The notes below the pieces were generated by a model that saw nothing but the letters and a program-made list of their open reading frames with translations, did not search any database and was not told the origin of the DNA. 64,000 nt of DNA, from contig JNEU01001109.1 in the NCBI GenBank assembly GCA_000697475.1, forward strand, positions 1 to 64,000. Reading direction: 5' to 3'. The DNA is from Lichtheimia corymbifera B2541 (lineage: Eukaryota > Mucoromycota > Mucoromycetes > Mucorales > Lichtheimiaceae). Below are positions 1 to 13,013 of this stretch, one piece after another (the first letter of the stretch is position 1; the number at the start of each line of letters is the position of its first letter). The position numbers and the translations under genes were made by a program.

Positions 1-38
1 TAATGAACCATACGGTTTTTAAATGAATGGAGTTGATC

Positions 39-286
39 AGCATGTGCGAGAGTACCTTCTGACCAAGTTTCAAGTGCGAGATAGGGAATCCCAAGAAACT
101 ACATACTAATTGACTTTTTCAAAAATCCGGCGCTTTCCCAATTTCCACCCATCATAGTGAACCCCACATTATGCTCTCCTTTTCGAAATTTTCAAATGAA
201 GTGTGGGTTCTTTATTAATACAAAGTTGTTAAGCATGTCGTAGAGCATATTTTGTGAAAGTTTGAGGTTCGATACAGGCAATCCCA
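39..286. repeat. diverged direct repeat pair
   Basis: Segment 39-94 and segment 232-286 align over about 55 bases. Both start with AGCATGT and end with AATCCCAA, with an alternating pattern of identities between. The spacing is about 193 bp. This looks like an old tandem duplication or part of a dispersed repeat cut by the window edge. Confidence 0.4.
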
Positions 287-562
287 ATATCATGCGTTGA
301 TATCAGTGTATATGTGATATGTCTGACTGCCTGACAGATTTAATTTCCACCACTTCCACTCCCACTTTATCTCCTTCTTCCTCCCATTCTCAACTGTTGA
401 TGCATTCGAGTACAACTACCATCTGCGAACGAGTGTCTTCTGCTTCAACCCGTCATTTCAATGCTACGAATGGCTTGATCTGAAAGCCTTTGACTGAATG
501 GTCAGTTCCATGGCGTGTGGACCCCACTACAGCAACACCCGCATTCCTTGACACTGCACGTT

Positions 563-782
563 CTCTTGTACACTCTTCTGCCACAACCAATCGTAACAGC
601 ATTCATTCCAGCAACTGCCATTAGCAAGGTCTCTACTCCATTGTCTCAAACAGCGTTCACAGCCTTGCCACTCTACTACAACACTCGCTCTTGCACACTC
701 CTCTGCCGCGACCAAACGTAGCAGCCGTTGCTATTATCAACGTCTTGTACTCCATTGTCTCAAGTTACTTGCAGCAACTTGC
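563..782. repeat. diverged tandem duplication, about 115-125 bp period
   Basis: A unit beginning CTCTTG(T/C)ACACTC at 563 recurs at 688, and TACTCCATTGTCTCAA recurs at 634 and 748. The period drifts from 125 to 114 bp, so indels have accumulated. No coding function is seen. Confidence 0.4.
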
Positions 783-3377
783 TTTGTTACATACGGATTA
801 CAATGGATGGGATGCCATATCAGCTATCAAGTACACCGCAATACAAGCGATCTTCACCTGGATGAGCAGCGTTGCAAAATGAGCAAGAAAGGATTGACCA
901 GCAGGAGAAGGGAACATATCAGCATCGATCACATGGCTATATTCAATCAGCATATTGGATGCAATCAAGTGCAACGACGAGATATCCTGGGATGTTGCTT
1001 TGGTTACTTGGAGCGAATGTCGTCCGCAGGAACGATCACGTGGATACGGCTAAGGATGATGATGAATTGGATGGGATCGACAAAATGGATGATATCTTGG
1101 TGAAAGGTGCTTTACAGTCATGGAAGCTATTGGAATACTCAGGTCAATGCATGTAGCAGCTATTTTACAATCATGGATGAAGAATGCCTATGACGGCAGT
1201 AATCAAGGATAGAATGGCACAGTTTATTCCTGTTGACTATATGTGATCCACCCGTAGCTTATTCAATTTGTTCCCTTATCATACTTACTCGATAAGCAAC
1301 ATACACGCTACCATGTACTCTTCTTCATTCAACATAATATTAAAGAGCATCGTACAATCAGATCATGTGCACAAGATGTGGATCACTTGCTTGGTTTCGG
1401 ATTGCAAAGGGGAATAGAAAACTTACATACATTATTCTTTGAGTCACTCTGAGCAACTTTGTTCTATTAAAGACTCCCAGGCTTCATTGTAAGATTTTGA
1501 GATATGCGCGTCTTTATGTTTTTACCTATGCCGTAAGCGTGATGGTGTTGCTTTCTTCTAATGGATGGTGTTGACTGCATTAACGGAAAGATGAAGAGCT
1601 GAGTGAAACTGCACGTGGCGGTCACATATGCACGTCCTTGACAGGTTGTTGCACAAATGGATGATGGTGATGATTGCCTTTAGAAAGGTACTTAAGTATA
1701 CAACATCCAATAATGAATGTGTGTCAAATCATGTATATACATGACAATAATGGTTCCATATCACATTTGGATTTCTGTAGTGTGTCGAGCTGCATAAAAA
1801 GGGATGCGCACGGACCATGCTTGATGCCACAACCAGCTAAAACCTTACGAGGGGCATGCACAATTGAATTTATAACATAACATATAGTGTAGATGGTAAC
1901 TGGTAATTTAGAAACCCCATTGTTATATGCAGAGGTTAACACACTCTTTACTCATGATGCATTCGTTAGATGAGCATTGCTATTTGAGAACCACATTATA
2001 ATAAAAAATGCTGAATCAATAGCAGCCAGCAGTATAAGACGATGATGATGATGACTGTATGCTATCTATTCTATTACTCCCAATGTTCCCATACTATTAC
2101 TGTAACAATATCATTTTAGCCTTACAAGAGTAACACGTCATGGCTTTGGGATGTGTGGAAGCTCCCCAGGCAAGCCTCGTAAATCGAAGTCTGGTGCGTT
2201 GGCTGTTGAGAGGTGTTGGCCAATGGGAACGCCCCAATTTGAAATTCAGCAGCGTCGCGACGAGAGAGATAAATTGCTGCGCGTCGCCTGGCAACCTCCA
2301 CCCTCTTTTCTCTCTCAACTCCATCGATTGATCTGCAGGGCGTGGTAAGCTGTTTCAGCTACTACGCTGTGTTGGTCATAGTAAGTTGTTTCTATCTTTT
2401 CGTTCTATAGCTTGTAATACTCACATGCCTTGTTTGCAGCGACTGGAGGACCTAATGGAGCCCCTCAAAGCCCAGTTTCCATGGTGTACAATGTCCATGA
2501 ATCCCAGCAGATCTTGATATGAAGGTAGCAAGGATGTTGGCCATTCCTCGTAAACTGGCTGCCCACCACGTGTCGGCGTGTTGCATGGGCGTTTGGCCGA
2601 GGACGAAACGCAGACCGGTAGCAGTGTCCAGGGTGCACTAATAAATTGACCGCTATCCAAAGATACCAACAAGTGGCTCTTGTTTGGGTAATGCTAAAGG
2701 ATTCACTGGAGGAAACTGGAGGGGAAGGTACGTATGTACTCTCTTAAAACATGTATTCACTGATCACACTTTGCTACACTTTTCTATCTGCATGGTTTCT
2801 TTCCAATGAGGTTTTGGCGCGTCAAGTCCGGCACCTTGACTAGGATGAGTTGTGGGAAACTGCAATCTTATCTTGGACTAAAGTGGCATAACAAGCGCCT
2901 CGTCGACCTGGAATTGGTGCCTACAGGTAGAGGTTGGGGATGGTTGAGTGGCGACCTTCTCGTGGTCATCCCTGTGAGTACTTTAGCCTTGGCTTTAGGA
3001 AACCAACAGCTGCTCGTTTATTCTAGTATTGTATTGTAATCAATAAACCATGTTCTTTTATTAAGCATAATATATTCTTGTCTTTGTATGTATGATAACT
3101 CACTATCAAAGTAGCATTTGACTGATCTCCATTGTAGGTCAATTGAAAATGATAACTCAAGAACTATCCAAGTGATGTTGTTATGGTGTACTTTTCTTAT
3201 CTACAAGTGCTAGTACTCCTCTATATATGCTTGGGGTGGCGTGAGTAAAAGTGGAGACCTGGGTTGTATGGCAATGGTTGTTGTTGGATCATTTGATGTA
3301 GAATGAAGCCCTTTGATGTTTGATGTACGTGAGGATGGTTTGATTTATTTCCTCCGTGCAGCAGTAGTATTTCTATC

Positions 3378-3398
3378 ATGATGATGATGATGATGATG
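3378..3398 (+). repeat. ATG trinucleotide microsatellite
   Basis: About seven uninterrupted ATG/TGA units in non-coding DNA. Confidence 0.8.
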
Positions 3399-4462
3399 GG
3401 TTATTGTGTGTTCGGTTGGATTTGTATGTGTAAATAAACAGCTTGGTGGTATGCGTTGCGGGAGTAAAAGACTTTAGGAAAGCGTATGCTAAAAAAGGAA
3501 CTATCCTCCCGCCGCGTTACTTATCCCACTTTTTGCAGCTGATCCATGATAACATATATTTGCAGCGTATACTTTGCATATGTCCCGAAAGAATGAGTGT
3601 GTTGCCCTCATCTTGCTTTGACTTTTAGACGACATTTGATCTTTGGTTGCGGTCTCTGGGCAAAAGATTTCCTTAAACGTAATACAATAGCTTTATCAAA
3701 ATGGAAATCTGATTCTGCTCTACAGATACAGGTGACCTGGAGATGAAAGACAATGAATAAAAGAAGCATGAACCACCACTACCACCATTTTAACATAAGA
3801 ACAGCAGATTGATAAACGATTGTTCATATTCCAATAAACTTCCAAAGCTTAATACCTATCTAAAGACAGATACACTACTAACATTTGGACAGGGTGTTCT
3901 ATAACTTTCATAATAAGATGACGTGAATAATCGAAAGGCCATTTCCTTTGTATTGAAATTCATGCTCCTCATCTATAATTATCCTGATGACAATGAAAGA
4001 TGAATAACGTGGTGTTACATGGAAGGTGATTTAATGAAACGAGTCATCCTGCAACTTTGCACATGAGGAAAACACGACATGTAAAAAAGAGTCATCCAAT
4101 AGTAGCATAAATCACCTGCAGGCCATCCCTTCTTTAATATAAACTGCTAAGGTAAATATGCATCTGCAAAGTGCTAAAGATAACTTGTTGATTTCTAATC
4201 CTACTACTACTGCTGCTACTGCTACTGCTGCCATTACCACTACTATAAGGAAGTCATCTTTTTCAGGGACAATATGAATTGGGTGATAATGATGTGGTCT
4301 TTTCTTTATGCGTATCATGGCATCAAATTGGGGGGTGGGGTGAGGAGGAGTTGAATGGTAACGGTCCATGGATACACCACCATTCTTTTTTTTCGCTTCC
4401 TTTTGTGTTACCCTTCAACAACCGACGCCAGTTGCACGACTCGTCTCCTTTCCTTTTCCTCC

Positions 4463-7400
4463 ATGGCAGACATTCCTACAATCTCCATCACCAATCCCGA
4501 CTTGGAGTCTGAGGAATTGACCATGACAAGTCCTGCACCTTCACGACCTGGATCGCCGACTGTTTTTGACGTTGTTAACAGCATGGAGGCCCTTGACAGA
4601 GATGCTATGGTGGAAATGAGCCCCGACAATGTCAGTACCACTAGTGGCAGCAGCAGCAGCAGCGACACGATAGACAACGACGAGGACAACGACAACAATG
4701 AAGCAAGGTCCATATCACCACCACCTCCTGCTGTAGAAGAGAACGTACATGACTTTTATCGAGACAAAACTGTATTCCTCACGGGTGCAACTGGGTTCCT
4801 GGGAAAAGCCTTACTATGGAAGCTATTGACGTTGGACGTGAAAAAAGTATTTGTATTGGTGCGTCCTTCTTCACTATCCACCAATGCCAGCGATAGGTTT
4901 TATGATGAGATCATGAGCAATAAGGCAAGTCAAAGCGATTAAGGGGTGGTGGAAATGTAGGATGATGAATACGCTGACACGGATACATGGATAAATAGGC
5001 ATTTGTGGCGATGCGTCGTTCCATGGGGCCTACATTATTTGATATGACGATCAATGACAAGATTTGCGTGATTCAAGGGGATTTATTACAACCTGCACTT
5101 GGAATTGCTGGCACTGAACGACAAATGTTGGTTGCACAAACTCAAGTCATCTTGCATTGTGCAGCCTTGGTGGATGGAAATGCACGTCTCGACATGGCTG
5201 TCAGGGTAAGTTTGAATGAAAAAAGGGTGATCAAAAGAGAGCCAAAACTGAGGGAAAACCATATGATAGGTCAACGTCCTTGGCACATTGGACCTTTTAC
5301 AGATTGCTGATGAATGCAAGGAGCTTGCAGCGTTTATTCATCTATCGCCGATCCAAATGCAATTCTCCAGTGCTTTTGAAAACCATTTGTTTCCGGTGCC
5401 AGCTGGTGATGCTGATAATATTGTCGATGGGATACTTACTTCAAGATTGGAAGGTACGATTGGTAGAATGGACTGAATATACGTGGTATTAAAGGTTAAT
5501 CTGGATATGGTAGATTTGCCAGCAGTGCTTGAGCTATTTAAGGCGGAATATCCAGACAGCTATCTGCTATCCAAATCGTTGATTGAACATGTTATTTCAA
5601 AGGAGGTTCAGAAAAAGAAGAATCGTGGTGGGCTTCACTTTCCTATTGCTATACTACGATCTAGCCCTTTCGGACCTAGTATCAGTGAGCCTCTGGTTGG
5701 ATGGGTAAGTTCGAGGGTGGGAAAAGGGGGCTATCCTTCTTCAATGCAATAACGTAGATGATAGTCGGATGGTATCAATGGCTTCAATGGGGCTTTGTTA
5801 CTTATGGGTCAAGGCAAACGCATTATCAATCCAGCACATGGCAATGTACCAGTCGATGTGATACCCATAGATCTCGTTGTACGAATGATCCTCGGTTGTG
5901 CGGCAACCATTAAACCACCCAAAGATGACGATTACGAGATACCAACACCAGCATTATTTGCAGATACCAACATATCTCGACGTAGCTCAGTATCCAGTAT
6001 TACAACCACATCAACCATACCCATTCGTGACTCGGCAGGTTCCTCAGCAGACGAAGTATCCATTTCACGATCCTCTACTACAACCACTCACCATCGGATA
6101 TCTTCCAAAACGACATTTCAACAAGAGGAGCCGCTTGGCACGCCTACATTCCCATACATATATCATTTGACTATTACCAACATGCGATGTTTACCATGGA
6201 GTTCAGCCTATGAATCAATGCGATTATATTGGATGAGCGCCACCGGCATTCACCTTATGACGCCCCAAAACTACTTTGCAGCATCCGCACTTCACATTGC
6301 TCGTGCACGTACGATTGTTGCTACAATTCGAACAGCCGCTTCTTCTTATGTGGGCGTCAATGGTGCTATTCCACCTTCATCACCCATCCCCACTGACAAA
6401 AGAACCATGCACACATTATCAACAACGTCGATTGGGCATTGGTGCAACAAAGCATCTTTACAACAAAGCAGCATCGCTTCATTACTTTATACATCCACAA
6501 CGATCCTTGATGCCAATGCTCTTCGATTGAAACGACGCCTAGAATCGAGTCAACTTGATCCCTACAGCTTGGTACCTGAGGATGTGGATAACAGCTTTTG
6601 GCGTAACTATTTCGTGGATGCGAGCTTTGGTGTGCATTACTATGTGTGTGAAGAACCAAAATTGCGATTACCGATACCTCTATCAGGATGGAGCTGTGCG
6701 TTGCTTCCCTATGATGCACGTGGCAACCCTGCTCATCGTATTATTGACAAGCCTGCTCAGAGCTCTGTGTACACGGTGGATCAAGTGAATAAGCGTATGG
6801 AGCGCATGGTGATGCACGTCAAACATTTATTAAGCGACAATGAACGACAACGTGGAAAAGAGGATGATGAACAATGGATGAATGATATGGATGACAGCTT
6901 GGATGATTGGTGTCAAGATGCAGCTGGATTTGGATCTGACAGGGACTTGCGTATGGTGCTTGGCAAGTGGAGGAAAAAAGCAGGTGGCAACGATGATCCT
7001 GTCAAGATTGTGATTCTCAATGACAAGCGTGTGAACCATGCCATTACCCAGGTAAGAAGCTACACTTTATTGGTTGTCATGCTTACGTTGCTAACGATAA
7101 CATAATAGATTACAAGAAAAGCTGGTGTACAACGACAAACTGCTGTCAATGAAGCCATTGTAAGATTATTGGATGTGAAGCTCTTAGCAACAACAGCATC
7201 AGCTTATGAACATGGCCTTTTTCATTTTATTTCAATAGAAAATCCTCAGTCGCATGAGCGAAAAGACCCAACTTTATTTTGTGTGGTTTGCAGGGTGCTT
7301 TTTGAAATCACTTTTCGATGACATGTTTGAAAGCGTGCGCGTTCAGGACGAGAATATACGACGGGTAAAAACAAACATACGCTATATCTTGGTACCAATG

Positions 7401-10060
7401 AAGTCCCTCATACAAAACATTAGATTCAAGCTGCAACTCTTGGCAAACGCTGCATCTACGTTCCGGTCACGAAGAGTGTGTTGGATCCCCTCTTGATTTG
7501 GTATATATGCATACGCTATCATCTCCCAGTGCCAGCATTTGCTTGTGATGAAAGTACGTACATAATATAACAAAGGCCGTGATGGTTTATTGTATTAATG
7601 GAAATTCTTGATATTAGCACTCGCTCAACTCGGGCCCCTTTCGGACATCTACCGCGTATGTGGCTCCTACTACATTAAGCGTGACAAGGATCAACGATCA
7701 CCACTCAAGACTGCTGTCATGGCTGCTTATACCCAAGTGCTGTTACGAGAACATGGCGCATTGACATTTTGTATGGAGCGATCACGCAGCCGTAGCGGCA
7801 AATATCAGCTACCTCATGATGATGGCTTTATTCATATGATCATTGAATCAACCCTTCAATCCAATCAAACTCGATCGTCCGCCATGTCACGTGTTGCCCA
7901 AGCTGAAAACACACCTCCCACGTCTCCCGATACACCTGGCTCGCTCTACAGTCCCATCACCATGGATAGTCCAAGTGGAAGTAGTGGAGTGGCACGCAAG
8001 ATTAACCGGGATGTTTTCATTGTTCCTATCAACATTACGTATGAAAAGATGCCAGAATTGCCGTACTTGTTGGATGATCTTTTGGATATGCGTTCTACAA
8101 AACGACGTGGAAGTGGAAATCTTCCGTCCATGCCAGAGAATGTCACTACTTCACCTAATGGTTTACGTTCAAACGACATGTATACGCAGGATGGAGGACA
8201 ACCACATCACGATTATAAGGATGGGAAATTTGGTCGTGTCCTAGTCGGTATGGGTCCTCTTGTAAGCATACAAGATGCTGCTGAAGAATACCAACGCTCA
8301 AGCAGGTAAAACAACAAAAACCATTCGGCATGATATCTATTGTCTAATTATTGTTCATTCTCATAGTGGCTCTTTTGACGATGCTATGGATATGGCCAAG
8401 CTGATTTCCAACATTCAAAATCAAGTACAAGAAAATCAACGCAAGGCCCTCATTGTATCACCAGTCTCACTGATTGCAAGCATCATCTTGTACGGACGGG
8501 CAACAGGTGGTGTCAGCTTTGGTAGGAGCATTATCACACATATGTCCAGGACTTGCTTCTAAAACATGCGTGTGCTAGGGAAAATGAAGGATATGGCAGA
8601 ATGGTTGAGAACAGAGGTGCTCTTGAGAGGTTATCGGATTGATTGGCAAGGTAAATAGCTTATGCGTTTGGATCATGGACAATACATTGAGCTTTTATAT
8701 AGAGGGAGAGGACATCAACTCGGTGATTCTCCATGCTTTCCATCTACTGGACGACAGCAAGAATATCGTTGTGGAGGGCAGCCAAGTGACCGATGATACC
8801 AATATTCGCGTGAATGACCACGCTGACAATGTCATGACGTTGTCCTATTATACCAACCAGGTAATTCACATGTCAAATTGCTTAGCAACCATGTATGGTA
8901 TTGATGAGATTATAGATTGTAGATATATTCTTACCTGATGCATTCTTTTCGGTGGTCTATCTATCATTCACAGAGACGACAGTGGCCGAAGATGAGTTCA
9001 TGGATCGACTTCGATTCCTTGTGCAGCTGCTTGAGCGAGAATTTGTTGTATCTTGGGACATTGAACAGGTAAGCAAATCTCGAGGTGTTGGGATCTAAGA
9101 GCTAACTTTGTGATGCGTGTAGCAATTTGAGTCGCTTTTGGCAGCCTATGAGAAACGCAAAGTGATACGACGACGACGCAACAGTGATGATAGCAGCTGT
9201 GATAGCTATTTATACCTTGAAGCCAGCATGGAGCGAAATCTGGTGCGATACGAGCAGCTCATATTTATGGCATCATTGTTATATCCAACCATCGACTCAT
9301 ATTGGATCGCCTCTTGTTCACTTTCAGCCTTTGATACTGTGCCCATGATTCCACGCAGTATTGTGCCACTGTTATCGCAATGGATAGCCACGCATTTGAT
9401 AGCGGGTCGGCGCACCATTTACCGCGAAGTGTTATCCACTGAATCCAGTCGAATGGCGGTCGAAGTATTTATGGCACTAGGCTTTTTGACCGAAATACCA
9501 GCCAAGGACAAGTTGGCACCAGATACACAGATTTCGTTGCATGAACTTGGGATTTCTACATCTGAAACACTCATTGCCCTTGCCAACAATGACGATGGCC
9601 ATGATGAAAACAACCAACAATCACCACCAACACCCGTTTCTGTAGGTGGTTCACAGGATCCAGAAACTATGATGGTAAGCAAGGATGTGCTATTATCTCC
9701 CTTTTTCTTTTGCAATAACACATGATGTAGAAAATATTGATGGCTCAAATCCAAATGAATCGAGCCAACTCCAACATGGCCGATCTTTGTCAGCAAATTG
9801 ATGCATATCGTCTAGGCTCCATATCACAGCGTGAATCCTTTCAAAACAAATTGGTGTTCCAAAAATGCCTCAAGCAAATCAAAGGTATCTTGCCACAAGC
9901 AAAAAGTCGACAACGTCGTGGTGGTGCTGGTGGTATACCCGAGATGGAAGAACGCATGGTCCAGCTTGTATATGCACTTCGAACAAGTAGTAGTTGCTCA
10001 AGCATGGACAAAGGTCGATCTTTTAGAAGGATATCAGAAGCATACAGCCTACGAAGGTAG
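4463..10060 (+). CDS. fatty acyl-CoA reductase / GPAT-type acyltransferase fusion protein
   Basis: Exons: 4463-4924, 4999-5205, 5270-5453, 5514-5704, 5765-7051, 7109-7159, 7239-7364, 7424-7553, 7618-8305, 8367-8521, 8579-8650, 8703-8860, 8916-9068, 9123-9674, 9731-10060; 1581 aa. The N-terminal half is an NAD(P)-binding 'male sterility' reductase: TGATGFLG at 107-114 and active-site YLLSK at 301-305. Such enzymes reduce fatty acyl-CoA to alcohols. A Ser/Thr-rich linker follows. The C-terminal half resembles glycerol-3-phosphate/DHAP acyltransferases: YYIKR at 897-901, FCMERSRSRSGK from 930, PINITYEK. The HX4D box reads TKSVLD (852-857), so the catalytic His is Thr, and the EGTRSR block has Arg for Gly (934). 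Lipid synthesis at a membrane is inferred; whether the second half is active is open. Intron 1 is GC-AG. An upstream in-frame codon at 4355 is not ATG; ATG 4463 begins the natural serine-rich leader. Confidence 0.85.
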
Positions 10061-11825
10061 TAATAAAGATAGAATGACCCTAAAAGGAAAAAAGCAGTCT
10101 TGTCTGGGGAGAGGGGAGAGAGAAAGGTCAGCTGAGGAGCGGTTTATACAAGTGATGACATTTAGTGTATTATTGTTTGTATGCTGGCGTTTACAACGAT
10201 CAAAGGAACAACAAGTGAAAGCAAAACAAAGAGAGCGGGATGACATGGATGCAGAATGTGCGCGGGTTCTACAATACAGTGTAGGAGGACAAGGGTATAT
10301 ACTTGAGGATGTAATGTGTTATGTATATATATATACATGCTGTATGTATGTGCAGGATCAGTCAAAGTTCTTACACCAATGCTCATGACAAAAACGAAAG
10401 ACATCTACACCACAATCTCCACAAAATGCCGAGTAACGTTCATAAGAGGATATGTCAAAGCCATTGCATTGAGATGAGGACGCCGAGGTACCCATCATCA
10501 TGGTACTACTACTACTGGAGGCTGAATGGGCTGTAGAAGAGGAGCCTTGTTTATGTTGGGTATTGTTACTGATGGGATTGGAAGTGTTTTCATGGATCTC
10601 ATTATTCTCGTGCATCGCTTGATGTGGCGTTTGTATAGAAAAGAATGGAAGAAAGAAGAGGGGCGAGTCGCAAACAAGACCGACGATCGTTCCAAAGTGT
10701 CTATTTATGTGCATGTGTGTGTGTGTGTAATTGAAACATCTGCAAGTGAAAAACATAAAGGTCATTCACCCCACAAGGACAACGAGCGAGAGTGTCTGGA
10801 ACATGGGCTTCTTTCTTCCATGCGGCTGATCATATGATAATGATGACGATGATGATGCAGTAGTAGTACACCAGCAGAGCCGATGATCTTTTCTCCTTAA
10901 AAACTCTTTTTTAACCCCTTCTTGGTATCTTCCGTAAATCATTCAGCCCGCCTATGACACACACACACCCAGATAGGTACAACCCGCAGCTGACCTGATA
11001 GTAGCCTTGTCGGGAATTGTAGTAGTAGTAGTAGTTGGCACATCATCATCACCACCATCATGAGAAGATCATCCTACCCTATGTCAATCAAGTCGTCGTC
11101 GTAACCTTGAATGCACCACAATTACGATCACAAGACGATAAAAAAGAGAAAGAGCCACAAATTAAAAAAACAAACAAGTGCAATAATGTGTTTGAAGTAC
11201 GGAGGCTTGGTACCTTATTGTTGGTTTGAAGCTTCCACGAGCAAGAATGTGTGTGTACCACACACGCACACAAACATCCCGACCGCATGGTTGTGCAACC
11301 ATGATGATGCCACCTTACTTGCATCAACTTGCTCTTGGCAACCAACCAATGACCATGTCAGGGCAAAAGAGAGTGCCTCTTTCTATTCTCTCTTCGAGTC
11401 ACCTTGTAGCACTTGTGATGCATGCGTCGGTGTTTTCGGAGACAAGACGGTTCGTAGTAAGGGGAAAAAAAGTCAAATGCCCCACGCAAGTTATATGACA
11501 AAGGAGACAAAGAATTAACAGCAGTTTATATATATGATGCATGAGATTATACAAGCTATAAAGAAGGATGACTAGACGGGGAAGAGAAAGGGAGTAAAGA
11601 GAAGATAGAGAGAGGAGCCAAATGAGGGATGTCGGATTATCATTATGCTGGTGTTCTTGTACCTTTTCACGTCTTGAGATCCAGCCAGACATGATGGTTG
11701 CATGTACAATGCGAATGAAAAAGTGGGGAGGTGGAGCTGTGTGCGTGTGTAGAGAGTGGGTTACAGATTACATAATAAGGGTGGTGGTGACTATAATAAA
11801 AAGAAAGAGAATGACACCCGCGCGT
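10061..11825. other. convergent 3' intergenic region
   Basis: This lies between the 3' ends of the reductase fusion (+) and the G-alpha gene (-). It contains AT-rich stretches, CAT/CAC trinucleotide runs (about 11041-11060), GT-rich stretches (about 10716-10727) and A-rich candidate polyadenylation sites. Short open frames, including one with a His run at 11035, look random. No RNA gene was recognised. Confidence 0.6.
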
Positions 11826-13013
11826 TTACAGCAAGCCGACGTTACGCAAGTTATCGTGGAGAACAATATCGTTGACAGCTGACATGACAAAGCGGATCTG
11901 CTTTGTATCGGTTGCACAAGTAAAGTGAGTGTACACTTGCTTGGTCTCGTGCTTGGCATTGAGAGACACGAACCGATACAGCAAGTATTGACATGCTGCT
12001 TCGTATTTTGCCCCACCTGTGTATTCTGGAAAGTATTTGCTCAGTGGGCTACGTCCCAATTTTTCTGCAAAAAGATCAATCTTGTTCAGGAACAAGATAA
12101 TGGATGTCTTTGTAAACCATTTGGAGTTGCAGATGGAATCAAATAAGGTCAAGGATTCTTGTAGTCGGTTCACCGAATTATCTTCAATGAGCACCTGGTC
12201 GTATTCAGAAATGGCCACAAGGAACACAATAGCAGTGACATTTTCAAAGCAATGGATCCATTTTTTGCGTTCGGATCGTTGACCACCCACATCAAACATG
12301 CGATACACGGTGTTATGCACATTGAATGTTGTTTCGGTGATACCCGTTGTTTTGACACGGGAGCGTAAGACATCCTGATCACTTGGCATGTAGTTGGCAT
12401 GACCGATGCGCATGATTGCATCAAAGTAGCTATTAAACAAAGAGACGTTGAGAAGAAGGGATCAAAGGATAAGGTTAGGAGACGAGACTTACTATCGAGC
12501 AGAATCGTTGAGTTGGAATTCATTGGAACGTGCAACGCATTGACGCACCCCCGGATCCTCCCACAGGGCACATACGGCCTCCACTAGCTCGTGGCCTAAT
12601 GTCTCGACTTGGGAAGGAGCATCCAATACGAGTTGTCGATGTACAAGGTTGCTTTGATTATGCATCGATATCCCAAGCATGGTCATGGCTTCCAATGTCA
12701 CTTTCATCGATTGAAGTGTGTTGCTGTAAATCACTTCTTTGAAACTTTCTCGTTCCTCAGGCGTGTATCCACCATCATGGATCAGCTTCATTTGTTTTAA
12801 AATGGTCGATTTGCCCGATTCACCAGCACCTATAGATATATACGTGTAAGTTGTTTCTCTTTCTCTATGCATGCTTGCATGACGGCCATCATTACCAAGA
12901 AGTAACATCTTGATCTCGTTCTTTTGATTGACTCGGTCTCGTTTGATTTGTGATTCGATCTCATTGTTTCTTTGTCGTTTCTCGACGCTTTCGGCAGACA
13001 TACAACAGCCCAT
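11826..13013 (-). CDS. heterotrimeric G-protein alpha subunit
   Basis: Exons on the minus strand: 13013-12896, 12829-12493, 12429-11826; 352 aa, normal for fungal G-alpha. It is a GTP-binding switch that couples 7-TM receptors to effectors at the plasma membrane. The N-terminus MGCCMS carries Gly2 for myristoylation and Cys3/Cys4 for palmitoylation. P-loop GAGESGKST at 40-48 spans the first intron. Also visible: RVKTTGI (switch I with its Arg), [12 protein letters not shown] (switch II with the catalytic Gln), NKIDLF and TCATDT (guanine recognition). The C-terminus is NVGLL, with Val at position -4 instead of Cys, so pertussis-toxin modification is not expected. Mucoromycete genomes often carry several G-alpha paralogues; I cannot assign the subgroup safely. 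The 2.5 kb upstream separates it from a divergent kinase gene. Confidence 0.95.

Larger units (their letters stand above)
1..4462. other. gene-poor region, no supported gene
   Basis: No reading frame here is long enough, or recognisable enough, to call a gene. It holds two diverged direct repeats (39-94/232-286 and about 563-650/688-765), short GAT/ATG microsatellites (2041-2053, 3378-3398), and an AATAAA-type signal near 3041 behind a short open stretch (2806-3039) that I could not connect to a convincing gene. The last few hundred bases before 4463 are probably the promoter and leader of the reductase/acyltransferase gene. A small, fast-evolving or decayed gene at 2100-3060 cannot be excluded. 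Confidence 0.5.

Noticed and set aside
2097..3060. possible small spliced gene with AATAAA at the end
   Set aside because: Several short open pieces on both strands, but no exon chain gave a frame with recognisable features. Left as unresolved.
5483..5513. exon 4 of the reductase fusion starting at GTTAATCTG
   Set aside because: That acceptor forces a stop or wrong phase after the preceding exon; the acceptor at 5513 gives LEDLPAVLELF in frame.
7424..7553. misplaced exon causing the missing His of the acyltransferase
   Set aside because: I checked other frames and splice sites: this exon is the only one giving continuous IYVP-DPLLIW sequence, and its phases fit both neighbours, so the Thr codon appears genuine in this sequence.
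11035..11229. open frame with a seven-His start
   Set aside because: The His run is just a CAT/CAC microsatellite; nothing protein-like follows and there is no conserved partner exon.
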